Part shown: positions 50,945 through 59,690 of the stretch, one piece after another | How positions within the stretch are numbered: position 1 is the stretch's first letter | Layout of the letters: each line of letters begins with the position of its first letter | Origin: Roseovarius sp. THAF9 | GTDB lineage: Bacteria > Pseudomonadota > Alphaproteobacteria > Rhodobacterales > Rhodobacteraceae | Reading direction: 5' to 3' | NCBI RefSeq assembly: GCF_009363715.1 | Contig: NZ_CP045406.1 | Coordinates: forward strand, 71,261 to 135,260 | Length of the DNA stretch: 64,000 nucleotides | Notes under the pieces: generated by a model | Databases searched by the model: none | What the model was told of the DNA's origin: nothing | The model's input: only the letters and a program-made list of their open reading frames with translations | Position numbers and translations under genes: made by a program

Positions 50945-51724
50945 CTACAATGATATATCTTCACGTCCTGTCGCCAGGTACTTTCTGATAACCGGGTCGA
51001 TCTTGCGGCTATTCTCCTCGTAGATCCCGCAGGACCGCAGTACGTCGCGTGTGGATCTGTAGTCGCCTACGCGCTTCCACACAACGTCCGAGGCAAAGGG
51101 CGTCCGGCGAGGCAAGGACGCCAGGAAGGACATCTTTCCGAACAACAACTGTTTGTTGTGCCGGTGGGGCGGAATCAGGATCGACATCGTGAACGCGCCT
51201 TCGTTCTTTTCCTCGTAATCGATCACGAATATCCGCCCACTATGATAGGCCGCCTTGCCGTCGCACCGAGTCCAGCGGCGGGCGCTGGCGGCCGTGTCTG
51301 GCATGGTTTCGATAAGCCGTGTGTGCACGAGCCCATCGCGTTCATCAAGAAATGCGGCATTCACCATGATGCTGCCCGGTGCTGCAGGGGAAAGGAAATG
51401 CACTTGATACGTGCCCAGGAGCGGACGCAGCTTTGCAAGATCGCCGGGAAAGGCCACGGCGAACGGGTCCTTGCGCCTGTCCGAAAGGGATCGCTGCCGC
51501 CTTGTGACCGCGTCGACCAGCCTGTCAGGCGGGCCCAGCAACTGTGCATCGCCCAGGCCAAAATACGTGCTGATCCTGCGCAGGTTATGCGCCGATGGTT
51601 TTGCGCGTCCCGCCAGATACTTGCTGAATTGCTGATGATTGATCCCGATCTCGCGACAGACCTGAGCGACCGAGGATTTCTCGGCACAAAGATATCGCAG
51701 GTTCGTGGCAAGATGCTCCGTCAT
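50945..51724 (-). CDS. HTH (XRE-like) transcriptional regulator
   Basis: A 259-aa regulator. The N-terminal Cro/C1-type HTH is about residues 12-62 (SVAQVCREIGINHQQFSKYL, then SAHNLRRISTYFGLGDAQLL). The remaining 190 residues form a beta-rich domain that I cannot name (LGTYQVHFLSPAAPGSIMVN and AYHSGRIFVIDYEEKNEGAF). The layout, HTH plus a long sensor-like domain, recurs in Rhodobacteraceae. It diverges from the peptide-type binding-protein gene (start 51842), which it probably controls. Confidence 0.85.
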   Translation of the reverse strand: MTEHLATNLRYLCAEKSSVAQVCREIGINHQQFSKYLAGRAKPSAHNLRRISTYFGLGDAQLLGPPDRLVDAVTRRQRSLSDRRKDPFAVAFPGDLAKLRPLLGTYQVHFLSPAAPGSIMVNAAFLDERDGLVHTRLIETMPDTAASARRWTRCDGKAAYHSGRIFVIDYEEKNEGAFTMSILIPPHRHNKQLLFGKMSFLASLPRRTPFASDVVWKRVGDYRSTRDVLRSCGIYEENSRKIDPVIRKYLATGREDISL

Positions 51725-51841
51725 GAAACTTCGCCCGCAAGTCGCTTAAGGTCGCTCAAGAAAGCATAAGGCCGCTGAGTTGTTTTGCAAAAGGATTCGG
51801 CCGATCCCTTGGCAAACCAGAATGCAGTGGGAGAACCCGAC

Positions 51842-53440
51842 ATGAATAAGCAACAGTATCTCAGCCTACTCCAGACCCGCCTGAATTCGCGCCAGATCGG
51901 GCGTCGTGACTTCATGCGCGGTGCATTGGCCACAGGTCTTGGTGTGGCTGCCGCAACCGGCCTCGCAGACCGCGCCGTCGCCGCCACGCCGCAAAAGGGT
52001 GGCATGCTGACCGTCGGCATCGGCCACGGGGCCACGACCGACACGCTTGACCCGGGCAGGCTCGAGGCAGGATTCCTTATTCCTCTGGCTCTCGGTGTAA
52101 ACGGTTATCTGACCGAAATCGATGCCAACAGTGCCGTGCGACCCTCCATCGCCGAATCCTGGGAGGCGTCGCCGGATGCAAAGGTATGGACGTTCAAACT
52201 CCGCCAAGGGGTCGAATTCCATAACGGGAAACCGGTTACCGTCGAAGATGTCATCGCCTCCATCAACTACCATCGTGGCGAGCAGTCCGAGTCCGCGGGT
52301 GCGCCTCTGGTGGCCAACGTCACGGAAATCCGCGCCGATGGGTCAGATACAGTCATTTTCGAACTCGACGCCGGCAACGCGGATTTTCCGGCAGCCCTCA
52401 GCGATTATCACTTTCCGATCCTGCCGTCTGCGGACGGCGAGATCGACTGGCAGTCCGGAATCGGCTGCGGCGCGTACCGTCTGGACAATTTCGATCCGGG
52501 CGTCTCGGCGGACCTGTCCCGTTTCGAAAATCATTGGACAGATGCCGTCGGACACGTCGAAAACTGGCGCCTGCTGACCCTGCTGGACACCAACGCCCGA
52601 ATGACCGCCGCAGTCTCTGGCGACGTGGATATCATCAACAAGGTCGACCTGAAGACAGCAACACTCTTCGCCAGGAAACCGGGGATCAACCTTCACTCTG
52701 TCGCGGGCACCCAGCATTATTCCTTCCCGATGTTGACCAACACATCGCCCTTCGACGACAACAACGTCCGCCAGGCGATAAAGTGGGGCATCGACCGCGA
52801 GGAACTGGTCGAAAAGATCCTCTTCGGCTACGGCGGCGTGGGCAATGACCACCCCATCGGCTCGGGTCAAAGGTTCTTCAATACCGACCTGGAGCAGAAA
52901 ACCTATGACCCCGACAAGGCGAAGCACTTCCTGAAACAGGCCGGTCTCGACAGCCTGGATGTCCGGCTTTCCGCCTCCGATGCTGCCTTCCCCGGGGCGA
53001 TTGATGCAGCACTCCTGATCCAGAACTCGGCCAAGGAATGTGGCATCAACGTCGAGGTCTCGCGCGAGCCCAACGACGGGTACTGGAGCGACATCTGGAA
53101 GAAAGCCCCCTGGTGCGCGAGTTACTGGGCCGGCCGTCCAGTCGAGGATCTGATGTTCTCTCTCGCCTTCAAGTCCGGGGTGTCGTGGAACGAGAGTTTC
53201 TGGTCCAACGAGCGGTTCGATGCTCTGCTGGTCGAGGCCCGGGCCGAGCTTGATGAGGCCAAGCGCCGCGAGATGTATTTCGAAATGCAGGACATCGTCG
53301 CCAACAAGGGCGGCGTCGCCATACCGATGTTCGCCTCATACGTATTTGCCACCAGCGACACGGTCGGAACGCCCGACACATTCGCCTCGAACCAAGACCT
53401 CGACGGTGCGAAGTTCATGGAGCGGTGGTGGAAGGTCTGA
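51842..53440 (+). CDS. Tat-exported SBP_bac_5 binding protein (peptide/nickel type)
   Basis: A 532-aa binding protein with a twin-arginine-like leader: GRRDFMRG followed by ALATGLGVAAATGLADRAVA. The mature domain starts TPQKGGMLTVGIGHGATTDT and has the family patterns SWEASPDAKVWTFKLRQGVE and FHNGKPVTVEDVIAS. GGGAGA precedes ATG 51842; the upstream extension of the frame is not supported. No permease or ATPase gene follows; an M81 peptidase does. A paralogue runs off the window at 64000. Confidence 0.9.
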   Translation: MNKQQYLSLLQTRLNSRQIGRRDFMRGALATGLGVAAATGLADRAVAATPQKGGMLTVGIGHGATTDTLDPGRLEAGFLIPLALGVNGYLTEIDANSAVRPSIAESWEASPDAKVWTFKLRQGVEFHNGKPVTVEDVIASINYHRGEQSESAGAPLVANVTEIRADGSDTVIFELDAGNADFPAALSDYHFPILPSADGEIDWQSGIGCGAYRLDNFDPGVSADLSRFENHWTDAVGHVENWRLLTLLDTNARMTAAVSGDVDIINKVDLKTATLFARKPGINLHSVAGTQHYSFPMLTNTSPFDDNNVRQAIKWGIDREELVEKILFGYGGVGNDHPIGSGQRFFNTDLEQKTYDPDKAKHFLKQAGLDSLDVRLSASDAAFPGAIDAALLIQNSAKECGINVEVSREPNDGYWSDIWKKAPWCASYWAGRPVEDLMFSLAFKSGVSWNESFWSNERFDALLVEARAELDEAKRREMYFEMQDIVANKGGVAIPMFASYVFATSDTVGTPDTFASNQDLDGAKFMERWWKV

Positions 53441-53549
53441 AGATCCGCCACGTTGTGAACAAAGTGACGGGCCGAGAGCGCACCTTGCCTGTGCGACCCT
53501 GACAAGTTGGGCCGCAAGACATGAGACAAGACAGAAACAGGGGCCGGCG

Positions 53550-55055
53550 ATGAAGCTCTTCATGGCGACGCTATCGACCGAGACGAACACGTTCTCGCCC
53601 ATGCCGACGGCCATGTCCGGCTTCGAGGAGTTTTACCTGCGCCACGGCACGGCGACGCAAGATCCGCCCAACCTGATGACCGAGGCGCTACACCTGTGGC
53701 GCAGGCGCGCCGAAGCCCTGGGTTGGTGCGTGACGGAAAGCCTCGCCGCGATTGCCGAGCCCGCCGGGCCGACCGTCGCCTCCACCTATGATGCGCTACG
53801 GGGCGAGATCCTGTCGGATCTTGAGCAGGCCGGCGGGGCCGACGTGATCCTGCTGCAACTGCATGGCGCGATGGTTGCCCAACACGTCGAGGATTGCGAG
53901 GGCGACATCCTGCAGGCCGTGCGCAACCTTTGCCCTGATGCCATCATCGGCGTCAGCCTTGATCTGCATTGTCACCTGACCGACGCGATGCTCTCGGCAG
54001 CGAACTTGATCGTGACGTTCAAGGAATACCCGCACGACGACGCGACCCCGCGTGCGCGGGAGCTTTTTGATCTGGCGCTTCGGATGACGCGCAAGGAAAT
54101 CCGCCCCGTCAGCAGCATGTTCGATTGCCGCATGCTGGGCCTTTACCTCACCAAGGAAGGCGAGATGCAAGAGGTCGTACGCGAAATGCACGCTCTCGAG
54201 GCGCAGCCGGGCATCCTGTCTGTCTCTTTGGCCCACGGCTTTCCCTGGGCTGACGTAGCCGATGTCGGGACCCGTGTTCTGGTCATCACGGATAATGATG
54301 CCGAGCTTGCTGCGCGGACGGCCGAGAATTTCGGCAAGGCATTCTTTGCACGGCGCGATGCTGTCAACGCTTCATTCCCGGACCTCGACACGGCATTGGA
54401 CCGCGCGATGACGTCGGTTGACGGACCAATCGTTCTGGCCGACATGGGCGACAATTCGGGCGCGGGCGCGCCCGGCGACGCGACCTTCGTACTGCGTGAG
54501 GTTCTGAAGCGCAGACTTACGGACGTGGCGGCAGGGTTCTTCTGGGATCCGGTCGTGCTGCGCATCTGCAAGGATGCGGGTCGTGGCGCACGGTTGTCGC
54601 TTCGGCTCGGCGGCAAGGTCGGACCGGACTCCGGCGATCCGGTCGATATAGACGCCGAGGTCATGCATGTCGCTTCGGGCCTTGGTCAGCATCTTGGCGA
54701 AGGACTTGAGCCGCTGGGTACAATGGTCTGGCTGCGCCTCGCAAACGGCGTCGACCTGCTGGTCAACGATCTGCGCACGCAAGTCTATCACCCCGAGGCG
54801 TTCGAACAGATGGGTATTCGGCTTGCCACAAAAAAGCTGGTGGTGGTGAAATCAACTTTTCATTTCTATGCTCCGTTCCGAGCCATAGCCAAACGCGTCA
54901 TCCAGGCCGCGACGCCCGGCGGCGCGTCGCCTGACTTCACGACATTCAGATACCTTGGCCCTGGCTCCGAATGCTGGCCGTTCGTGGATAACCCTTTCGA
55001 AACGGCAAAAAACAATCTTTCAAATACGTATGATGTGGATCAGTCTGCAGTTTGA
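53550..55055 (+). CDS. M81-family metallopeptidase (MlrC-like)
   Basis: A 501-aa member of the MlrC/M81 family, whose founder degrades linearised microcystin. The N-terminal DUF1485-type domain holds LSTETNTFSP, LLQLHGAMVAQHVEDCEGD, SLDLHCHLTDAM and FKEYPHDDATPRAREL, which supply the metal site. The C-terminal domain carries GDNSGAGAPGDATFVL. No signal peptide is present, so it acts in the cytoplasm, probably on small peptides or amides taken up with help of the preceding binding protein. It lies 110 nt downstream on the same strand. Confidence 0.9.
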   Translation: MKLFMATLSTETNTFSPMPTAMSGFEEFYLRHGTATQDPPNLMTEALHLWRRRAEALGWCVTESLAAIAEPAGPTVASTYDALRGEILSDLEQAGGADVILLQLHGAMVAQHVEDCEGDILQAVRNLCPDAIIGVSLDLHCHLTDAMLSAANLIVTFKEYPHDDATPRARELFDLALRMTRKEIRPVSSMFDCRMLGLYLTKEGEMQEVVREMHALEAQPGILSVSLAHGFPWADVADVGTRVLVITDNDAELAARTAENFGKAFFARRDAVNASFPDLDTALDRAMTSVDGPIVLADMGDNSGAGAPGDATFVLREVLKRRLTDVAAGFFWDPVVLRICKDAGRGARLSLRLGGKVGPDSGDPVDIDAEVMHVASGLGQHLGEGLEPLGTMVWLRLANGVDLLVNDLRTQVYHPEAFEQMGIRLATKKLVVVKSTFHFYAPFRAIAKRVIQAATPGGASPDFTTFRYLGPGSECWPFVDNPFETAKNNLSNTYDVDQSAV

Positions 55056-55320
55056 AGAAGTTGCAGTAGGTTGGAGGCTGGCCTTCGGCCAAATTGGCGC
55101 GCTCAGCTTGCAGTGAGTTTTGGCGGGCTGAAGACCGAAACCTGCTTCAATGTGAGGCGGCTCGAACTTTTGAGCCGGCAAGCCGCATCATGCTGCCAAG
55201 CCTATCTCGCCGGCAATCTTATACTGACGCACGAGCGGTCTTTCTGCCGAGTTCGCTTCCAGTCCGGGCCAGACCCGTTGGCGAACAATGCTCCGATCCG
55301 TCACCGGTTCAACTTGTCCA
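55056..55320. other. Gap between convergent genes with small hairpin
   Basis: TGGCCTTCGGCCA (about 55079-55091) is a compact hairpin 25 nt after the M81 stop, but it has no T tract. Otherwise nothing is recognised between the M81 gene and the DehI-like gene. Confidence 0.4.
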
Positions 55321-56208
55321 TCAGACGCGCGAAACCTGCTGTTCGAGCTGCGCCCTGAGAAAGGCGACATTCACCGCCAGCCCCGGCAGGAGCCACTGGA
55401 ACAATCGGACGACCGAGAGAACCTCAGCCAGATCTGCATCCTCGCGCGCCGCGGTCTGAAGCGCGCCGGGCGTCAAGCCGGTGGGGTTGGGCAAGGCAAG
55501 GGCCAGGTCGGTCGCGGCCCGGTGAACGGTCAGTACAGCATCGGAGTAGCCCGGCCCGGTCACCGCCAGCTTCAGGTCGGTCCACGCGGGGGCAAAGTAG
55601 CTCGGCCAGCGGGCAAAGGCGCGGTAATCGGTGTTCACGAAGAGCAGGCCCAGCGTCTCGCGGATGTCCGCATAGACGGCCGCCGTCGACGGATCGGCAT
55701 GATGCGCCTCCATCAGGGCGGGTCTGTCGCCAGCCGAAACGGGCGTTTTCCGTGGCTCGAGCGGGCCCTGCCCCGGCCAGTCGTGACCCTCCAATAGCAG
55801 CCGGGCCACCGTGGCCATCAGGACATAGGGCATATTGCCGTCGGAAAAGACCTCGTTGCAGGCGCGGATCTCATCCAGTTCGCGGCGGCCATAGCCGATG
55901 CGTTCCAGACGCGGCAGGATACGGGGCGGGTCCAGCTTTGCGGCTTCGGCTTCCGCGGTGTCCCGCAAAAACTGGCAGGCCGACGCAAACGCCTCCGAAC
56001 CGACGACGGGTTCAAGCGCCGTCCAGAGGTTGTCGTAGAATTTCGGATAATGCGCGAAGGCCATCGCGACGACACCCATCCACGGGACGCCGAGGCCACG
56101 TTTGGTGCGCGCGTAGACGTCTGCCAGAGCGCCGCCGGCCTCGTATTCCGGGACGGGATGGATTTCGGGCACCGGGTCCGGCTTCAGCCGTGGCAGGTCA
56201 CTGGCCAT
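55321..56208 (-). CDS. DehI-family halocarboxylic-acid dehalogenase-like protein
   Basis: A 295-aa protein matching the DehI family in length and motif layout (two pseudo-repeats of all-alpha structure). DehI enzymes remove halide from D- and L-2-haloacids through an Asp-activated water. The Asp in LLFVNTDYRAFARWP (D194) is the likely counterpart of the catalytic Asp, by my alignment from memory. ATG 56208 overlaps the last 11 bases of the HxlR gene; the upstream part of the frame belongs to HxlR. Many family members have no tested activity. A HAD-type dehalogenase gene (broken) is at 59687. Confidence 0.85.
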   Translation of the reverse strand: MASDLPRLKPDPVPEIHPVPEYEAGGALADVYARTKRGLGVPWMGVVAMAFAHYPKFYDNLWTALEPVVGSEAFASACQFLRDTAEAEAAKLDPPRILPRLERIGYGRRELDEIRACNEVFSDGNMPYVLMATVARLLLEGHDWPGQGPLEPRKTPVSAGDRPALMEAHHADPSTAAVYADIRETLGLLFVNTDYRAFARWPSYFAPAWTDLKLAVTGPGYSDAVLTVHRAATDLALALPNPTGLTPGALQTAAREDADLAEVLSVVRLFQWLLPGLAVNVAFLRAQLEQQVSRV

Positions 56209-56575
56209 CGGTGGAAAGCTCCTTCGGCAGGCCCTCGCTCCATTTGCGGAGCTCATCGAGAAAGCCAAGGGCCGAGATGCCGAACTCCGTGATCTCGTAA
56301 TGCACCGAGACCGGCGAGGTATCGAGAACCTCGCGCCGCACCAGCCCCTGCGCCTCCAGTTGCCGCAACCGTTCGGTTATCATCTTCTTCGACGCCCCGC
56401 CCACCATGCGGGCCAGGTCGTTGAAGCGCACCGGCCCGTCCTTGAGGTGCCACAGGATCGAACCGGTCCACTTTCCGCCGATGATCCGCATGCCGCGTTC
56501 GATGGCGCAGGGTTCGACACAGGCGTCGCGGACATGCCGGCGGCCTTTCTCGTCCTCTTCCACTCTCGCGTCCAT
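56198..56575 (-). CDS. HxlR-family transcriptional regulator
   Basis: A 125-aa MarR/HxlR-like (DUF24) winged helix regulator. The conserved N-terminal Cys is in CVEPCAIERGMRIIGGKWTG, and the DNA-binding wing region is FNDLARMVGGASKKMITERL followed by RQLEAQGLV. HxlR proteins of this type sense electrophiles or oxidants through that Cys. It overlaps the DehI-like start by 11 nt, so the two are co-translated, and it diverges from the quinone reductase/GST operon. A candidate operator lies between (56600-56631). Confidence 0.92.
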   Translation of the reverse strand: MDARVEEDEKGRRHVRDACVEPCAIERGMRIIGGKWTGSILWHLKDGPVRFNDLARMVGGASKKMITERLRQLEAQGLVRREVLDTSPVSVHYEITEFGISALGFLDELRKWSEGLPKELSTDGQ

Positions 56576-56599
56576 GGCGTGCCTCAGGTGCTCAATTAA

Positions 56600-56631
56600 A
56601 GGTTACCAAAAGTATACTGGTTGCTTTTGGT
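56600..56631. promoter_or_regulatory. Candidate HxlR operator and divergent promoter region
   Basis: AGGTTACCAAAAGTATACT (about 56600-56618) is a pseudo-palindrome of the kind bound by HxlR/DUF24 regulators (half-sites matching 5 of 7). An overlapping perfect 8-bp repeat, ACCAAAAG (56605-56612) and CTTTTGGT (56624-56631), lies in the same segment. It sits between the divergent HxlR (start 56575) and quinone reductase (start 56707) genes. Confidence 0.6.
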
Positions 56632-56706
56632 TCTTTGCGCTCCCAACCTCTTCACAACATGGCTGCAAGTCAAGCGGCAACGGAACACGAACAAAGGACC
56701 GACCAC

Positions 56707-57315
56707 ATGACCAAGATCCTCATCCTGAACGGCGCACAGCCCTATGGGTTCGCCCCCGGTGGCCTGAACGCCACGCTGGCCGGGCGCGCGAAGGAACGGC
56801 TCGAGGCGCAGGGCCACGACGTGCGCCTGACCACCGTCGCAGACGGCTACGACGTCGAGGCAGAGGTCGAAAGCCACCGCTGGGCCGACGCCGTGATCCT
56901 GCAATTCCCGGTAAACTGGATGGGCGTGCCTTGGTCGTTCAAGAAATACATGGACGAGGTTTATACGGCGGGCATGGACGGGCGCCTCTGCGCGGGCGAT
57001 GGCCGCACCGCCGAGGCACCGAAGGCGAATTACGGCAAGGGCGGCGCTCTGACTGGCACGCGCTACATGATTTCGGCCACGTTCCACGCGCCGAGCGAGG
57101 CTTTCGACGACCCCGCCGAGCCATTCTTTGAAGGCATGTCGATGGACGATCTTCTGCGGCCGGTCCACCTCAACGCGAAGTTCTTCGGGATGACGCCCCA
57201 GCCCAGCTTCGGCGCGTTCGACGTGATGAAGAACCCGCAGGTCGATGCCGATCTCGTCCGGTTCGACGCCCATCTCGACAGCCTGTTCGCGGAGGTCGGC
57301 CATGTCGCGGCCTGA
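56707..57315 (+). CDS. Flavodoxin-fold NAD(P)H:quinone oxidoreductase (MdaB-like)
   Basis: A 202-aa FMN/FAD flavodoxin-fold quinone reductase of the MdaB/KefF group. The N-terminal ILILNGAQPYGFAPGGLNAT is the phosphate-binding loop region, DAVILQFPVNWMGVPWSFKK the conserved flavin-contacting segment, and MISATFHAPSEAFD the second loop. AAAGGA precedes ATG 56707. It catalyses two-electron quinone reduction, protecting against redox cyclers. It is first in the HxlR-facing operon, and its stop overlaps the GST start by 14 nt. Confidence 0.92.
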   Translation: MTKILILNGAQPYGFAPGGLNATLAGRAKERLEAQGHDVRLTTVADGYDVEAEVESHRWADAVILQFPVNWMGVPWSFKKYMDEVYTAGMDGRLCAGDGRTAEAPKANYGKGGALTGTRYMISATFHAPSEAFDDPAEPFFEGMSMDDLLRPVHLNAKFFGMTPQPSFGAFDVMKNPQVDADLVRFDAHLDSLFAEVGHVAA

Positions 57316-58003
57316 TATCATTCTCTACACCGCCAATACGATGAACGGCTGGAAGCCGCTGATCTTCCTGCATGAGGCCGAGGTCGACTACGATCTGGTG
57401 AACGTCGACTTCTCGAGGAAGGAGCAGCACGCGCCCGACTACGTGAAGATGAACCCCAACGGCAAGATCCCGACGATCTATGACCGGGCCGAGGACCGCG
57501 CGATCTTCGAGTCTGGGGCGATCCTGTGGCACCTCGCCGAAAAATACGGACGGTTCCTGTCCTCCGATCCGGTCGAGCGGTCGGAAACCCTGCAATGGCT
57601 GTTCTTCCAGGTCGGCCACATCGGGCCGATGATGGGCCAGGCGATGTTTTTCCAGCGCATCGCCAAGCCCAACGGTGACGAGGTGCCCTATGCCATCAAC
57701 CGCTACGTCACCGAAAGTCGCCGACTGCTCGAGGTGCTCGACACGCGTCTTCAGGGCCGCGACTGGCTGGTGGGCGATGATCTGTCGATTGCCGATATGG
57801 CGACATATCCCTGGGCGCGCAGCCATTTCTGGGCCACGGTGAACGTCGATGGGTTGGCGAACCTGCAGGCGTGGTTCGACCGGCTCGACGCACGGCCCAA
57901 GACCCAGGCCGCGCTGCAACTGCCCGAACCGCGGCCCTCGGCCTTTGGCGAGGGCGATGTCGAGGCCGCGACATCGGCCAATGCCGCCCGCTTCAAGGAG
58001 TAG
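57302..58003 (+). CDS. Glutathione S-transferase (YfcG/Ure2p-like)
   Basis: A 233-aa GST with an N-terminal thioredoxin-like domain (IILYTANTMNGWKPLIFLHE, NPNGKIPTIYDRAEDR with the cis-Pro, then ESGAILWHLAEKYG) and a helical C-terminal domain (WLVGDDLSIADMATYPW, the N-capping box). The Asn in place of Tyr/Ser/Cys near residue 12-14 matches the nu-class/YfcG-like group. It conjugates or reduces electrophiles with glutathione. It overlaps the quinone reductase gene and is followed four bases later by the FrnE-like gene. Confidence 0.93.
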   Translation: MSRPDIILYTANTMNGWKPLIFLHEAEVDYDLVNVDFSRKEQHAPDYVKMNPNGKIPTIYDRAEDRAIFESGAILWHLAEKYGRFLSSDPVERSETLQWLFFQVGHIGPMMGQAMFFQRIAKPNGDEVPYAINRYVTESRRLLEVLDTRLQGRDWLVGDDLSIADMATYPWARSHFWATVNVDGLANLQAWFDRLDARPKTQAALQLPEPRPSAFGEGDVEAATSANAARFKE

Positions 58004-58007
58004 GACA

Positions 58008-58649
58008 ATGCCAATTCGTGTGGATATCGTCTCGGACGTGGTCTGCCCCTGGTGCGTGATCGGGTATCGTCAGCTGGCCAGCGCGGCCGAGGCGCGGCAG
58101 GCCCCGCTCGAGCCTTACTGGCACCCGTTCGAGCTTAACCCCGGCATGGCCGAAGAGGGCGAGAACCTGCGCGAGCACCTCGCCGCCAAGTACGGCACGA
58201 CGGCAGAGGACTCTCGCAAGGCACGGGACCGGCTGACGGCGCTTGGCGCCGCGCTCGGCTTCACGTTCAACTACGCCGATGACATGCGCATGTGGAACAC
58301 CTTTCGCGCCCACCAGCTGATCGACTGGGCCGGTGATCACGGCAAGGGGCATGACGTCAAGATGGCGCTTTTCGCGGCGTTCTTTACCGAGCGGCGCAAC
58401 GTGTCGGACATGGATGTGCTGGCCGAGGTGGCCGCCTCCGTCGAGCTCGACCGCGACGCGGCGCGCACCGTGCTGGAACGCGGCGACCGGGCGGCGGTGG
58501 TCAGGGAGAAGGAACGCTTCTGGACATCGCGCGGCATCACAGGCGTTCCCGCCATGGTCTTCCAGCGCCAGCACCTTGTGGTCGGCGCGCAGGGCGAGGC
58601 GGCCTATGGCCAGATATTGGACCAACTCGGCGCGGCGCAAACGGCATGA
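58008..58649 (+). CDS. DsbA-family FrnE-like oxidoreductase
   Basis: A 213-aa FrnE/DsbA-family protein with the redox motif CPWC at residues 13-16 (SDVVCPWCVIGYRQ), a helical insertion and the C-terminal cis-Pro region GITGVPAMVFQRQHLVVGAQ. There is no signal peptide, so it acts in the cytoplasm, as known for FrnE, where it may support disulfide or isomerase chemistry with aromatic or polyketide substrates. It starts five bases after the GST stop. A fragment of a paralogue lies at 47594-47722. Confidence 0.92.
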   Translation: MPIRVDIVSDVVCPWCVIGYRQLASAAEARQAPLEPYWHPFELNPGMAEEGENLREHLAAKYGTTAEDSRKARDRLTALGAALGFTFNYADDMRMWNTFRAHQLIDWAGDHGKGHDVKMALFAAFFTERRNVSDMDVLAEVAASVELDRDAARTVLERGDRAAVVREKERFWTSRGITGVPAMVFQRQHLVVGAQGEAAYGQILDQLGAAQTA

Positions 58650-58700
58650 GGCCAGTCGCGCCCGCGCCCCGATAACCACGGCCATCGACAGGAGGAGACA

Positions 58701-59690
58701 ATGAGCAAGGCACAAGTGATCCACCAGCTGGGCCCGCCAAGCGCGATGCAATGGGAAGACTGGCCCGTGCCGGACCCGGCCCCCGGAGAGGTTCGCCTGC
58801 GGCACACCGCGGTGGGCGTGAATTACGCCGACACCTACCACCGGGGCGGCATCTCGCACCCCTGGCCGGTGCCCGAGCCGCCCGTCGTGATCGGGTTCGA
58901 GGGCGTCGGCATCGTAGAAGGCGTGGGCGACGGGGTGACGGAGTTCCAGTCTGGTGATCGTGTCGCCTATGGCATCCCGCCGCTCGGCAGCTATTGCGAG
59001 GTTCGCAACTACCCCGCCGACAAGCTTCTGCACCTGCCTGATGGGCTGGACGAGCGCGAGGTCGCAGCCCTTCTGATGAAGGGGATGACGGCCCATTACC
59101 TGCTGCACCGCACCTACAAGGTGCAGCCGGGCGACACCATTCTCGTTCATGCGGCCGCCGGGGGCATGGGCCTGATCCTTTGCCAGTGGGCCAAGGCCCT
59201 CGGCGCGACGGTGGTCGGTACCGTCTCGACCCCCGAAAAGGCCGAAGCGGCGCGCGCGGCGGGCTGTCATTATCCGGTCGTCCGGTCGGAACAGAGCTTC
59301 GTCGACGTGGTGCGAGAGGTGACAGACGGCGAGGGCTGTGCGGTGGTCTACGAGGCGATCGGCAAGGACACGTTGCAGCAATCGCTCGACAGCCTTCGGC
59401 CGATGGGCGTCTGCGCGGCCTATGGTCACGTCTCCGGGCCGCCCGACCCGGTCGACATCATCCAGGATCTCGGCCGCCGTGGTTCGCTTTTCATCACGCG
59501 GCCGGCGATCATGCACTACGTCGCCAAGAGGTCCGACCTGGAATGGACCGCCGGTGACCTGTTCAAGGCCATCGGCGACGGCCTGCTCGACGCAAATATA
59601 AACTACGAATACCCTCTGAAGGACGCGGTCAAAGCCCATGAAGCCATCGAATCCGGCAAGACGCTGGGCGCGACGGTGCTGATCCCGTGA
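58701..59690 (+). CDS. Quinone oxidoreductase (Qor, MDR superfamily)
   Basis: A 329-aa zinc-independent medium-chain reductase. It has the N-terminal RLRHTAVGVNYADTYHRGG, the core YRTGL-equivalent MKGMTAHYLLHRTYKVQPGD, and the NADPH-binding VHAAAGGMGLILCQWAKALG. It lacks the structural Zn cysteines of alcohol dehydrogenases. AGGAGG precedes ATG 58701. It reduces quinones or enones with NADPH. Its stop overlaps the HAD gene's GTG start (GTGA), completing the HxlR-facing operon. Confidence 0.93.
   Translation: MSKAQVIHQLGPPSAMQWEDWPVPDPAPGEVRLRHTAVGVNYADTYHRGGISHPWPVPEPPVVIGFEGVGIVEGVGDGVTEFQSGDRVAYGIPPLGSYCEVRNYPADKLLHLPDGLDEREVAALLMKGMTAHYLLHRTYKVQPGDTILVHAAAGGMGLILCQWAKALGATVVGTVSTPEKAEAARAAGCHYPVVRSEQSFVDVVREVTDGEGCAVVYEAIGKDTLQQSLDSLRPMGVCAAYGHVSGPPDPVDIIQDLGRRGSLFITRPAIMHYVAKRSDLEWTAGDLFKAIGDGLLDANINYEYPLKDAVKAHEAIESGKTLGATVLIP

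Noticed and set aside
57993..59639. 548-aa minus-strand frame
   Set aside because: It is antisense to the FrnE-like and Qor genes, which have unambiguous motifs; it has no recognisable domain.
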